The translations under genes and the position numbers were made by a program. A model generated the notes under the pieces. The model had not been told where the DNA came from and did not search any database. It saw nothing but the letters and a program-made list of their open reading frames with translations. A stretch of DNA of 24,695 bases from an uncultured Clostridia bacterium (GTDB lineage: Bacteria; Bacillota; Clostridia; Oscillospirales; Acutalibacteraceae): positions 1 to 24,695 of the forward strand of contig CAMUZD010000003.1 in the NCBI GenBank assembly GCA_947165115.1. The letters run 5' to 3'. This document shows, in pieces, positions 1-7,948 of the stretch; position 1 is the first letter of the stretch; each line of letters begins with the position of its first letter.

Positions 1-1
1 A

Positions 2-667
2 AAGGATGAGGAGCAGGAGCTCCCGAAAAAAGACGATTTATATATCGATATAGGCGCAAAAACAAAGGAAGAAGCGCTCTCTCTCGTCTCAATGGGCGAG
101 GAAATCCACTTTGAGAGCGAATTCATCGAATTCGGAGACGGATTCATAAAATCCAAGGCGATTGACGACAGGGCCGGCTGCGCGGTTATGATTGATCTCA
201 TCCGCTCCGAGCTCGAATACGATTGTTATTTCAGCTTCAGCGTTCAGGAGGAGGTCGGCCTAAGAGGTGCGGGCGTGAGCTCGTTCACCGTCAATCCCGA
301 TTACGCGATAGTTCTCGAATCCACGACCGCCGCGGATATCAGCGGAGTCAGGGGCGAAAAGAGAGTATGCGTTTGCGGAAACGGCGGCGCAATTTCGTTT
401 ATGGACAGGGCGACCGTCTATGATATCGACCTTTACCGTAAGGCTCTCGAAGTAGCGAAAGCCAATAATATCAAGGCGCAGACCAAGACGAGAGTTGCGG
501 GCGGAAATGACGCGGGCTCAATTCACAAGAGCCGCGGCGGAGTAAAAGTGCTGACAATCTCCGTGCCGACCAGATATCTGCATTCACCCTGCTGCGTCTG
601 CAAATATGAGGATATCGAATCGGTCAGGGACCTTGCGAAAGCGATGATAGCGGAGCTTGCTCAATGA
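2..667 (+). CDS. M42 family metallopeptidase (aminopeptidase), 5' truncated
   Basis: This is the C-terminal two thirds of a cytosolic M42 (glutamyl aminopeptidase/cellulase M-like) di-metal peptidase, which trims N-terminal residues from peptides. The frame is open from base 2, and the sequence before the first internal ATG at 92 (DLYIDIGAKTKEEA) is typical M42 sequence, so the start lies upstream of the window. Visible family motifs are DDRAGC (bridging metal Asp), QEEVGLRGA (catalytic and metal Glu pair), the ESTTA region, GGNDAGSIH and RYLHSP (metal His). About 221 residues are present against a usual 340-350. The stop overlaps the next ATG (ATGA), so translation is probably coupled to the GNAT gene. 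The family call is firm; substrate specificity cannot be read. Confidence 0.93.
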   Translation, partial: KDEEQELPKKDDLYIDIGAKTKEEALSLVSMGEEIHFESEFIEFGDGFIKSKAIDDRAGCAVMIDLIRSELEYDCYFSFSVQEEVGLRGAGVSSFTVNPDYAIVLESTTAADISGVRGEKRVCVCGNGGAISFMDRATVYDIDLYRKALEVAKANNIKAQTKTRVAGGNDAGSIHKSRGGVKVLTISVPTRYLHSPCCVCKYEDIESVRDLAKAMIAELAQ

Positions 668-1392
668 TAAAACTCGCGGAAAATAAAAATGAACTCGGCT
701 TTCTGCCTGCCGATCCTTTTGCGGCAACAGTTACCGCGCTCGCCGAAACCTACGGATTCAGCAATTCCGGTTTTGTGCGTTTCTATATTCAGGGCAATTC
801 TGCGGCGCTGAGTATTATTGACGGCAACGCAACCGTCTGCGCCGTCGAAAGCGCTGATTTAGAAGAGATTTCGGCGTTTCTCAACACCGCGGGATATAAT
901 TCCGTAAAGGCTGAGAAATCCGTTATCGAGAAGCTTAATCTGAGCATTTCGGACAGCTCATATATTGTAAAATTCATTCCCGCTTCATACCCCGAACCCG
1001 AAGGCTTCGTGAGCGAATATGATTTCAGGGAAATCTATGATCTGCTTGATCTTGCGGGCTTTCCGACGGGGGAATTCGGGGCGTTCAAAGCCGATATCTG
1101 CGCAAGGATAAATCACGGCGCGGCGAAGTTCGGCGGCATTGCGGAGAGCGGCAGACTGCTCGCAACCTGTCTTCGCCTTTTTGAGGGCGAAAAGAGCATC
1201 CTGCTCGGCGCTGTTGTTACAAATCCCGAAGCGCGCGGCAGAGGGCTCGCATCGGCGCTGGTTCCGTTTATGGCGGACGCAGAAAAACCGTCTTTTCTCT
1301 TCTGCAGAAACGACGGACTGCTGAAATTCTATGAGAAATGCGGCTTTGAAGAATACGGAAAATGGGCAATATCGGTCAGGGGGAATAACTGA
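664..1392 (+). CDS. GNAT family N-acetyltransferase
   Basis: This 242-residue protein has a GNAT fold in its C-terminal half. The acetyl-CoA binding loop is seen in VVTNPEARGRGLASALV (R-G-R-G-L-A, about residues 185-200), followed by the CRNDGLLKFYEKCGF segment typical of GNAT motif B. The first 110 residues form a degenerate, GNAT-like N-terminal region without a clear cofactor loop. The ATG overlaps the stop of the M42 peptidase by four bases, which points to a shared transcript. The acetyl acceptor (small amine, peptide or antibiotic) cannot be inferred. The stop at 1390-1392 abuts an ATG at 1392 that I take as the start of the next gene. Confidence 0.88.
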   Translation: MIKLAENKNELGFLPADPFAATVTALAETYGFSNSGFVRFYIQGNSAALSIIDGNATVCAVESADLEEISAFLNTAGYNSVKAEKSVIEKLNLSISDSSYIVKFIPASYPEPEGFVSEYDFREIYDLLDLAGFPTGEFGAFKADICARINHGAAKFGGIAESGRLLATCLRLFEGEKSILLGAVVTNPEARGRGLASALVPFMADAEKPSFLFCRNDGLLKFYEKCGFEEYGKWAISVRGNN

Positions 1393-2040
1393 TGACGGTA
1401 ATTTACATATTGATTCAGGAGAAAAAACAAATCCTTTGAAGGCATGATTTGCAAGTTTATGGCGAGTTTCGGATTCCTGAGCGTCGCGGTTTACGGCAAT
1501 TATCTGCAGGGCGGAGAGCATATCAAATATTTCAGCTTCATAATATTTGCGCTGATGTTCGGCTTCTGCGGCGACGTTTTCCTCGGAGTCAAGGAGATTG
1601 CCCCGACTTTCAGGAAAAAGCTTATACCGGTAGGCCTCGCATACTTTCTGATAGGGCATATTTTCTATATTTTCGCCTTTTCTTCGGTCAGCGGATTCGA
1701 GCCGCTTACCCTGTTTGCGCTGCCGGTTGTCGGAGTTGTCGCCTATGTGCTGATAAAGCTCTTCAGGATGAAGATCAACAGAACTTTCCAGATAGTCTGC
1801 AGCGTTTACTACGGCATGCTTGCCTGGAAAATCGCGATGTGTATATATATTGTCCTGAAAGATGTGTGCGCCGCGAATATAATCGCTCTTATCGGCTCAT
1901 GCCTCTTCATGATAAGCGACACCTGTCTGGCATTCCTTTATTTCGCACCCGTAAAAAAGAAAAATACGCTCGTCACGGCGGAGCTTTCGACCTATTATAC
2001 GGCCCAGCTTCTGCTCGCAATGAGCGTTGCTATAAGATAA
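1392..2040 (+). CDS. YhhN/TMEM86-type membrane protein (lysoplasmalogenase family), frameshifted near the N-terminus
   Basis: This is a polytopic inner-membrane protein of the YhhN family, whose characterised members hydrolyse lysoplasmalogen. Diagnostic segments are FGFCGDVFLG, VGLAYFLIGHIFYIFAF, IGSCLFMISDTCLAF and the C-terminal STYYTAQLLLAMSVA. The intact frame opens at ATG 1444, but that start has no properly spaced ribosome site. ATG 1392 overlaps the GNAT stop, follows an AGGGGG site at good spacing, and encodes MTVIYILIQEKKQIL before a stop at 1437. Joining the two frames between about 1420 and 1440 restores a family-like N-terminus, although the first membrane segment is still short. 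The join needs two missing bases or one extra, for example in the A6 run at 1421-1426. Whether the break is real or an error cannot be told from the sequence. Confidence 0.78.
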
Positions 2041-2057
2041 AAGTGAGGTAAAATATA

Positions 2058-2480
2058 ATGCGTAAAGTAATTTCCGTAATTCTTGCTGTTCTGTGCCTTG
2101 CGGGCGCACTCTGCTCCTGCGCCAAAAAGGCGCCCGAGACGATTGAAACCAAATCGCGCACTGCGATCAGAACCATCTACGGCAAGCCCGGCCTGAATCA
2201 CCATTTCTTCTGGGATGTTGTCAGGGAGGACGGCACCATCGACGGCTATGAAATCTGGACTACCGAAAAGACCTTCGGCGGAGCGCTCGAAAAGATGAAG
2301 GTTGCCGAATTCACAGTCAACGAAAAGGGCAAGCTCACCGAGACGAAAGTCGTCAATTACGACCTTCCCGAGGGCACGAGATGGGCCTTCTATATCAACG
2401 GCGACTATTCCAAGGAAAACCCGAAGGATCTTGAGACAGTAAACGGGTTCGTCTATTCGCTCGCTCAGGTCAAGAACTGA
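2058..2480 (+). CDS. Small lipoprotein, possible DUF4430-like fold
   Basis: This is a 140-residue exported lipoprotein. A positively charged start, a hydrophobic core and the lipobox L18-C-S-C21 indicate Lsp cleavage and anchoring at Cys21. The mature part holds a short compact domain containing GYEIWTTEKTFGGALEKM and ending with a WAFYINGDYS / VNGFVYSLAQV segment. That arrangement resembles DUF4430 (the transcobalamin C-terminal-like fold, with a 'TLGEAL' start and a 'WW.FYING' strand), but the match is only by eye. The gene is preceded by GAGGTAAA with suitable spacing, and its stop overlaps the next ATG (TGATG at 2478-2482). It therefore sits in the middle of the 5' operon. Function is unknown. 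Confidence 0.75.
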   Translation: MRKVISVILAVLCLAGALCSCAKKAPETIETKSRTAIRTIYGKPGLNHHFFWDVVREDGTIDGYEIWTTEKTFGGALEKMKVAEFTVNEKGKLTETKVVNYDLPEGTRWAFYINGDYSKENPKDLETVNGFVYSLAQVKN

Positions 2481-2869
2481 TGCAGTCCATCGAAACAGCC
2501 CTTGAAAAGCTTGAAAAATCGCGCTTCAGGGCAAGTTTTCATCTGACCCGGAAAGATATTGAATACATAAAAGAAAAGGGTCTCGATACCGTTCGCAGAC
2601 ACGCGGAGGATTTCGTGAAAACGAAACTCGCTCCCGCTCAGCCGCTCAACGACGGTAAACAGACCCCGACTCACGGGCATCCCGTCTTCAGGGCGATGCA
2701 CGCCACCGCCTGCTGCTGCAGGGGATGCCTGAATAAATGGTATAAGGTTCCCAAAAACAGGGAACTGACTCCCGCTCAGCAGGAGAAAATCGTCAATCTC
2801 ATTATGGCGTGGATTGAGAAACAACTTATTTCTCAACAACCAGCAGAGCGTCAAACTCCTTGCGGATAA
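2480..2869 (+). CDS. DUF4186 family protein
   Basis: This 129-residue soluble protein matches DUF4186 along most of its length: SRFRASFHLTRKDIEYI, GLDTVRRHAEDFV, APAQPLNDGKQTPTHGHPVF, the Cys-rich HATACCCRGCLNKW and a final IMAWIEKQ. The cluster of His and Cys residues suggests metal binding, but no function is established for the family that I know of. The start overlaps the preceding lipoprotein stop by one base. The last 15 or so residues go beyond the usual family end and are encoded opposite the 3' end of the convergent phosphodiester glycosidase gene. No terminator separates the two genes. Confidence 0.9.
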   Translation: MQSIETALEKLEKSRFRASFHLTRKDIEYIKEKGLDTVRRHAEDFVKTKLAPAQPLNDGKQTPTHGHPVFRAMHATACCCRGCLNKWYKVPKNRELTPAQQEKIVNLIMAWIEKQLISQQPAERQTPCG

Positions 2870-3923
2870 GCTTTGCGCGCGGGCGGAAAAGATCCGCCGG
2901 ATAATTGCGCAGGTCGAATCCTCGCTCCGATTTTGTATAGACTATCGTGGAGCCGCCGCCGTCAAGATTTATTGCCCGGTCGGCTCCGAGTTTTATCATG
3001 AATTCCGCGAGATCAACGAGGGTCGCGCCGTTGGAATACTCGGGAATTCTGCCGTCAACCGCGAGAAGGATGACTGTTCCGTTGCTCTTTACGCCAGCGG
3101 CGGTGCGCGGATGGCGGACAAACGAGAACGGCTCAAGAGGGCCGTAATCGGCAATTTTTCCGTCTTGGACTATCATTTCAAGACCCGCGGCCGCCTGCGA
3201 GATCTCGTCTGTTATACCGGGACTTTCATTGATATCGGTGATAACCGGCGTTCCGTCCTTTTTTATTCCGATGAAAGGTCTGGGGCTGCCGGCGTTTGCG
3301 ACTATTCTCGAATTCTTGACGCATAATCCCGAAGGGTGGCAGTCGCCGAACATATCAAAGAAATCGGCGTTCATCGCCGCGACAACTTTAACTCCGTTTC
3401 TGACCGCGGCATCAATCATTTCGGGCACTTTCGCCTTGACCTTTATGCTCTCGTAACCGTCATCCGGAGTGCCGACATAGAGCGACGCTAGCTTTGTATC
3501 AATCTCAAAAGTGAAGGCATTGACGGGCGCGGCGTTCTTATCCTCAATCAGATAATGCGTGTAAACAACGCCGTTTGCGACTGTCTCTTTTTCCTCTTTT
3601 TTTATTTCGAAACGGCTGTTGTATTCGTCGAGCAGGGCGCTTTCATCGGCGAAAACTGGCTTGAAATCAAACTTCAGCTTCTTCGGCCTGCGCGATTTTT
3701 TATGTTTCTTTACAAGCAGGGCGAATTTCTCCGCGCCCTCGCAGTAATGCCCGTCAATATGAAAGACGTGCGATTTTCTGTCATAGGGTTCCTCGATATT
3801 GAATTCATCGGGGAAAACGCAGCAGCCGATCATAAGGCAGGCGTCAAAACCGGCCTTGTCGGTGCGCACAACCGCTTTGATTTTATCGTTTTCTTTAAGA
3901 TATTCGGCAGAAATTATTTTCAT
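2826..3923 (-). CDS. Phosphodiester glycosidase family protein (NAGPA domain)
   Basis: This is a 365-residue protein with a C-terminal NAGPA-type domain, as in the mammalian enzyme that uncovers mannose-6-phosphate and in bacterial exopolysaccharide-linked proteins. Signature segments are MNADFFDMFGDCHPSG (about residues 184-199), RHPRTAAG (270-277), LLAVDGRI (287-292) and NLDGGGST (319-326). The first 110 residues are a charged, lysine-rich region unlike that domain. I see no signal peptide. A longer frame opens at a TTG at 3959, but that codon lies inside the -10 box of a good promoter, so the ATG at 3923 is preferred. Its 3' end overlaps the convergent DUF4186 gene by 44 bases. The substrate is unknown. 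Confidence 0.9.
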   Translation of the reverse strand: MKIISAEYLKENDKIKAVVRTDKAGFDACLMIGCCVFPDEFNIEEPYDRKSHVFHIDGHYCEGAEKFALLVKKHKKSRRPKKLKFDFKPVFADESALLDEYNSRFEIKKEEKETVANGVVYTHYLIEDKNAAPVNAFTFEIDTKLASLYVGTPDDGYESIKVKAKVPEMIDAAVRNGVKVVAAMNADFFDMFGDCHPSGLCVKNSRIVANAGSPRPFIGIKKDGTPVITDINESPGITDEISQAAAGLEMIVQDGKIADYGPLEPFSFVRHPRTAAGVKSNGTVILLAVDGRIPEYSNGATLVDLAEFMIKLGADRAINLDGGGSTIVYTKSERGFDLRNYPADLFRPRAKLIRKEFDALLVVEK

Positions 3924-3958
3924 ATCATTACCGCATTTCTTTGATATTCTTATAAACA

Positions 3959-3987
3959 ATTCTACCGCCCGAAGGCGGCATTGTCAA
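3959..3987 (-). promoter_or_regulatory. Sigma-A type promoter of the phosphodiester glycosidase gene, hairpin in spacer
   Basis: On the minus strand, TTGACA (3982-3987) is followed by a 17-base spacer and TAGAAT (3959-3964), 36 bases upstream of the ATG. The spacer carries the perfect inverted repeat CCGCC-TTCG-GGCGG. The promoter decides the start codon, because the TTG at 3957-3959 would overlap the -10 box. Confidence 0.75.
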
Positions 3988-4032
3988 TAAATTTCGGCAT
4001 ATACTTCATTTGAAACGAAAGGAAGTGACCGC

Positions 4033-4708
4033 GTGAAGGTAAAGCATAAGCTCCCGCGCTACTCCTACAGCGAAGAAAAAATGAATATGATAACCCATAT
4101 TGTCGGCGCAGTTTACGGCCTCGCTGGTTGTGCTGATTGTATGCGTCGGCAGAGCGGGCTGGCATCATAATATCGCGGGCATTCTCTCGGGTATAGTTTA
4201 CGGCTTGTCGATGATAATTGTCTATTGTATTTCAAGCGTCTATCACGGGCTTGATCCGCGCAAATCCCTCAAAGGCAAGATAATAATGAGGGTTATTGAC
4301 CACTGCGATATCTACGGCCTCATAGCGGGCTCATTCGCGCCCGTCGCGCTCACGGGAATCCGCCGAGTCAATCCGACGGTCGCCTGGGTCTCCTTCTCGA
4401 TAGTCTGCGTCACTTCGATTATCGGCATAGTTTTCACTGCAATCGATATGAAAAAATTCAGGGTCATATCCTACGGTGCCTATTTTCTCGCAGGCTGGGG
4501 AGTTATCTTCACTCTCAAATGGATGCGAATGGCGTTCCCGACCAGCTTCATTGTTCTCGTCATAGCGGGCGGAGCGGTTTATACTTCGGGCATGATATTC
4601 TTCGTTTTGCAGAGGCTCGGCTATAAATACTGCCACAGTGTTTTTCATATCTTCATATTGCTCGGCTCAATAGTTATGTCCGTGCCGATAATAAAGCACT
4701 GTATGTGA
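4033..4708 (+). CDS. trhA: Hemolysin III / TrhA family membrane protein (PAQR-like), frameshifted
   Basis: This is a seven-helix inner-membrane protein of the TrhA/YqfA (hemolysin III) family, related to PAQR receptors. The start is GTG 4033, preceded by AAAGGAAG; it encodes KVKHKLPRYSYSEEKMNMITHIVGAVYG. The remainder (LVVLIVCVGRAGW, YGLSMIIVYCISSVYHGL, DHCDIYGLIAGSFAPVAL, YKYCHSVFHIFILLGS) continues in the next frame, open from about 4100. The family Ser/His/Asp residues are visible in SSVYHGL, DHCDIY and HSVFH. The frames join around 4117-4127, where CTCGCTGG would be repaired by two missing bases (for example GC doubled, giving GLALVVL). The first frame alone stops after about 45 residues. 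A strong terminator follows. The family call is firm; the break may be an assembly error. Confidence 0.87.
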
Positions 4709-4715
4709 ATTGACA

Positions 4716-4741
4716 CCGCGTCCTTCGGGGCGCGGCTTTTT
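4716..4741 (+). terminator. Rho-independent terminator after trhA
   Basis: An eight-pair stem CCGCGTCC/GGGCGCGG closes on a stable TTCG tetraloop and is followed by five T. It separates trhA from the ABC transporter operon. Confidence 0.9.
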
Positions 4742-4816
4742 CATCCAATTGTTAAAAATAAGTTAATATCGCTTTCAAATTCTGTAAAAATTACTGTTTT
4801 ATTTTATTATAATAGA

Positions 4817-4825
4817 TGCTATAAT
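4817..4825 (+). promoter_or_regulatory. Extended -10 promoter of the ABC transporter / nadD operon
   Basis: TGC-TATAAT forms an extended -10 element in an AT-rich stretch (4745-4850), 46 bases upstream of the chosen start. I see no good -35 box at 17-18 bases. A second TATAAT at 4808-4813 could be an alternative. Confidence 0.55.
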
Positions 4826-4871
4826 ATATCTGTGAAAATATGCGAACTTTAATTTGAACGGAGGGTTCAAT

Positions 4872-5579
4872 TTGTCCGAAATAATAAGAGTAAACAATCT
4901 GACAAAGTCCTACGGCAGCAATACGGTGCTCCGCAACGTTTCCTTCGGACTTGAAGACGGTCAGATAATAGGTCTGCTCGGCCCGAACGGCAGCGGCAAG
5001 ACCTCGCTCATCAAGATTCTCACCGGCCTTATCAACGACTACAGCGGCGACGTTTTTGTTGACGGCCTGAGACCGGGCGCAAAGAGCAAATCGCTCGTAG
5101 CCTATCTCCCCGAAAAAACATACCTCGCAAACTGGATGACTGCCGATGACGCGGTCAGATACATTGCGGATTTTTATGATGACTTCGATCTGCCCAAGGC
5201 GATGAAGATGCTCGACACTTTCCAGCTTCCCCATAAGCAGAAGGCAAAGACAATGTCAAAGGGCCAGCAGGAAAAGCTTCAGCTCATCCTCGTCATGTGC
5301 AGAAACGCGAAGATTTATATTCTCGATGAGCCGATGGGCGGCGTTGACCCAGCGGCGAGAGATTTCATCCTCGATTCCATTATCAGGAACCGCCCCGAGG
5401 GCTCGACTCTTATGATGTCAACCCATCTTATCCACGATATTGAGGGCGTTCTCGATTCGATTATCATGATAGGCAGGGGCAAGCTGCTCATGCAGGATAC
5501 CGTGCCTCATCTCACATCCACCGGCAAGACCGTCAACGAAGTATTCAAGGAGGTGTTTGCAAGTGACTGGCAGTTCTGA
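4872..5579 (+). CDS. ABC transporter ATP-binding protein
   Basis: This is a 235-residue cytosolic ATPase subunit that powers the membrane protein encoded next. Visible elements are Walker A GPNGSGKT (37-44), the degenerate signature MSKGQQEKL (128-136), Walker B YILDEP (149-154) with a D-loop GGVDP, and the switch His185 in STHLIHD. It belongs to the short drug/peptide-exporter-like group (CcmA/YtrB/BcrA style), often found in small two-gene ABC-2 systems. The TTG at 4872 is chosen because GGAGGG (4860-4865) sits six bases upstream; an in-frame TTG at 4854 precedes that site. No GntR-type regulator, which often accompanies such pairs, is present next to it. The substrate is unknown. Confidence 0.93.
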   Translation: MSEIIRVNNLTKSYGSNTVLRNVSFGLEDGQIIGLLGPNGSGKTSLIKILTGLINDYSGDVFVDGLRPGAKSKSLVAYLPEKTYLANWMTADDAVRYIADFYDDFDLPKAMKMLDTFQLPHKQKAKTMSKGQQEKLQLILVMCRNAKIYILDEPMGGVDPAARDFILDSIIRNRPEGSTLMMSTHLIHDIEGVLDSIIMIGRGKLLMQDTVPHLTSTGKTVNEVFKEVFASDWQF

Positions 5580-6399
5580 TAAAGTTAAGGGCAAGATGCT
5601 CAAGCTTCTCAAAAACGATTTCCTTGCAAGTGCAAGGGTTATCCCTCTCTTTTATCTCGTTGAGATAGTTGCTCTCGGAGTTTTCTACTTCGGCAAGTTC
5701 GCCAACAAGCAAAAGTATCTCTTCATCGGCGGCGGAGTCGGCTGGGTTGTTTCCGTGCTCCTGATTTTCGTGACCTTCTTCTTTGTTGTTTATGATTATC
5801 AGAAATCGCTCTTCGGCCAGCAGGGCTATCTGAGCTTCACTCTGCCCGTCAACAGCAAACAGCTTCTCGGCTCAAAACTCGTTATCTACGGCCTTTGGAT
5901 GGTAGTATCCTTCGCGGATTTCATTCTCGTTACGGATCTTATCACAAGATATGTCCAGGGCGAATACGGCGACACGATTGACAGCGCCTCGGCAATGCTC
6001 TCGCTCTTCGCGAACTTCCCTTCAAAAGCGCAGTTAATCACCTATGCCATCTACTTCATCGCCTATTTCTTCGGCACGATTCTTTCCTTTACAATCATGG
6101 TCTATTTCTCAATAGCCCTCTCTCATATCCGCCAGTTCCAGAAGGCGCATATAATCTGGTCAATCCTGATTTTCATCGGCACCTTTATCATCTTTGTCGC
6201 GGGTATCTCGCTCTTTGAGAAATATTTCGGAATCTATATTGTTCTCGGCGCGGATAAATCAATGAAGATAAACTTCGGCAATGTGACCTCCAAGGGCACT
6301 CCGCTCGAGCTCATTCCCTTCGTATTCATGGTGATTCAGGATGTGGTCTATTTCTTCCTGACCTCACACATTATGCATAAGAGAATCAACATCAGCTGA
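5563..6399 (+). CDS. ABC-2 type transporter membrane subunit
   Basis: This 278-residue integral membrane protein has about six hydrophobic helices, roughly at residues 20-40, 50-80, 100-125, 155-185, 195-220 and 245-270. No enzyme motif is seen. It overlaps the end of the ATPase gene by 17 bases. The GTG at 5563 is taken as start because AAGGAGG lies nine bases upstream, while the in-frame TTG at 5557 is too close to it. Gene pairing and topology indicate the permease half of an ABC-2 exporter. The transported compound cannot be read from the sequence. nadD starts one base after its stop, so transport and housekeeping genes share a transcript. Confidence 0.85.
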   Translation: MTGSSDKVKGKMLKLLKNDFLASARVIPLFYLVEIVALGVFYFGKFANKQKYLFIGGGVGWVVSVLLIFVTFFFVVYDYQKSLFGQQGYLSFTLPVNSKQLLGSKLVIYGLWMVVSFADFILVTDLITRYVQGEYGDTIDSASAMLSLFANFPSKAQLITYAIYFIAYFFGTILSFTIMVYFSIALSHIRQFQKAHIIWSILIFIGTFIIFVAGISLFEKYFGIYIVLGADKSMKINFGNVTSKGTPLELIPFVFMVIQDVVYFFLTSHIMHKRINIS

Positions 6400-6400
6400 T

Positions 6401-7543
6401 ATGAAAACCGGTATTCTCGGAGGAAGTTTCAATCCTCCCCACAAAGGCCATCTGAATATCGCGACAAAATGCGCGGAATTTGCGGGGCTCGACAGGGTGC
6501 TGATTATCCCGTCAAATATCGCTCCGCATAAATCCTCCGCCGCTTTTGTCAGCGGGGAAGACCGGCTGAATATGTGTAAAATCGCCTTTCCGGCGCCGCT
6601 CTTTGAGGTTTCGTCAATCGAGCTTGACCGCGGCGACACGAGTTACACGGTCGACACACTGCGCGAGTTAAAGGAGAAATATCCGGATGACGAGCCGTAT
6701 TTCATAATCGGCTCGGATATGTTTGAAACATTTACGCAGTGGTATCTCTGGGATGAAATTCTGAAGCTCTGCACGCTCTGCGTAGCGTCAAGGGTAAAAG
6801 GCTTTATTCCCGATTTCTCTCCCTATACCGATGAGCAGCGCAAAAAGATAATCTATGCAGAGTATGAGCCGCTCGAGCTCAGCTCGACGGAGCTCAGGGC
6901 AAGGCTCAAGAGCAATTTCAACTGCGAAGACCTGCTTGACGCCGGCGTTGCGGAATATATCAGAGAGCATAAGCTCTATGATGACGATTTTGACGAATAC
7001 CGCGCGGCGCTCGCAAAAGTGCTTGACGCAAAGCGCCTCTATCACAGCGAATGCGTCAGCGAGGCGGCGGGCGAGCTTGCCGCTCTATACGGGGCGGATA
7101 TAAACAAGGCAAAGCTCGCGGGTCTGCTTCATGATATCACAAAGCGCCTGCCCGAAGAGGAGCAGCTTGCGCTTGCCGGCGATGAAATGACGGCTCTCGA
7201 AAAGGGCAACTATAAGATTCATCACCAGATGTCGGCTCCCGTCTATCTCAGGAATAACGGCATAACCGGTGATGAGGAGATACTCACCGCAATCAGATGG
7301 CATACGACCGGCAGAGCGGGGATGACACTGCTTCAGAAAATCGTCTATACCGCGGATTTCATTTCGGCGGACAGGGATTATCCTGACGTCGATACGGTCA
7401 GGCGTCTCGCGAAGATTTCACTCGAGCACGCGATGCTCTATACCTCGCGCTACACAGTGAATTATCTTGTTGCCCATGACAGACCGGTTCACCCGGCGAC
7501 GGTTGACTGCTATAATGATATGCTCGCTCATTTCGGGCTTTAA
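6401..7543 (+). CDS. nadD: Fused nicotinate-nucleotide adenylyltransferase (NadD) and YqeK HD hydrolase
   Basis: This 380-residue two-domain protein begins with NadD, which adenylates nicotinate mononucleotide in NAD synthesis: GGSFNPPHKGH (7-17, nucleotidyltransferase signature), the GSDMF and FTQWYLWDEI region (104-120) and SSTELR (161-166). From about residue 200 it continues as a YqeK-type HD phosphohydrolase with H215, LLHDITK (HD pair 244-245), IHHQMSAPVYLRNNGI (273-288), RWHTTGR (299-305) and YTADFIS (316-322). Family members of YqeK cleave symmetrical dinucleoside tetraphosphates. In many Firmicutes the two are adjacent genes, and fusions are known in Clostridia. It follows the ABC permease by one base and precedes rsfS by 13, matching the conserved nadD-yqeK-rsfS order. 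Confidence 0.95.
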   Translation: MKTGILGGSFNPPHKGHLNIATKCAEFAGLDRVLIIPSNIAPHKSSAAFVSGEDRLNMCKIAFPAPLFEVSSIELDRGDTSYTVDTLRELKEKYPDDEPYFIIGSDMFETFTQWYLWDEILKLCTLCVASRVKGFIPDFSPYTDEQRKKIIYAEYEPLELSSTELRARLKSNFNCEDLLDAGVAEYIREHKLYDDDFDEYRAALAKVLDAKRLYHSECVSEAAGELAALYGADINKAKLAGLLHDITKRLPEEEQLALAGDEMTALEKGNYKIHHQMSAPVYLRNNGITGDEEILTAIRWHTTGRAGMTLLQKIVYTADFISADRDYPDVDTVRRLAKISLEHAMLYTSRYTVNYLVAHDRPVHPATVDCYNDMLAHFGL

Positions 7544-7556
7544 GAAAGGAATTTCT

Positions 7557-7919
7557 ATGATTGATTCAAGAGAACTCGCAAGAGAGATAGCAAAGGTCCT
7601 CGATGAAAAGAAGGCGGAGAATATCGTCGCCATAGAAACCGAAGAGGTTACGATAGTTTCCGATGTATTCGTCATCGCAAACGGCACTTCAAACACTCAC
7701 ACCAAGTCCCTCGCGGATGAGGTTGAGTATGAAATAAAAAAGCGCCTCGGCATCGACCCCGAGCATATCGAGGGCAGAGCCAGCGGCTGGATTCTGCTCG
7801 ATTACGGCACGGTCCTTGTTCACGTCTTTGACCGTGAGAGCAGAGAATACTATAATCTCGAAAGATTGTGGACGGATGCGAAAACGCTCGATCTGTCCGA
7901 TATCCTGACAGAGGATTAA
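7557..7919 (+). CDS. rsfS: Ribosome silencing factor RsfS
   Basis: This 120-residue protein binds ribosomal protein uL14 and blocks subunit joining when nutrients are short. Family segments are AIETEEVTIVSDVFVIANGTSNTH, VKSLADEVEYEIKK-like helix, EGRASGWILLDYGTVLVHVF and REYYNLERLWTDA. The ATG at 7557 has AGAAAGGA seven bases upstream; the frame is open further upstream, but that part lies inside nadD in another frame. Length matches the family. It sits between nadD-yqeK and leuS, its usual position in Firmicutes. Confidence 0.96.
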   Translation: MIDSRELAREIAKVLDEKKAENIVAIETEEVTIVSDVFVIANGTSNTHTKSLADEVEYEIKKRLGIDPEHIEGRASGWILLDYGTVLVHVFDRESREYYNLERLWTDAKTLDLSDILTED

Positions 7920-7948
7920 GAAGGCACAGAGGAGGAGTATCACTCTAT

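Noticed and set aside
985..1659. 224-codon open frame on the minus strand
   Set aside because: It crosses the GNAT/YhhN boundary antisense to both and has no family-like sequence.
3924..3959. TTG start at 3959 for the phosphodiester glycosidase
   Set aside because: The TTG lies within the -10 box, upstream of the predicted transcript start; ATG 3923 fits better.
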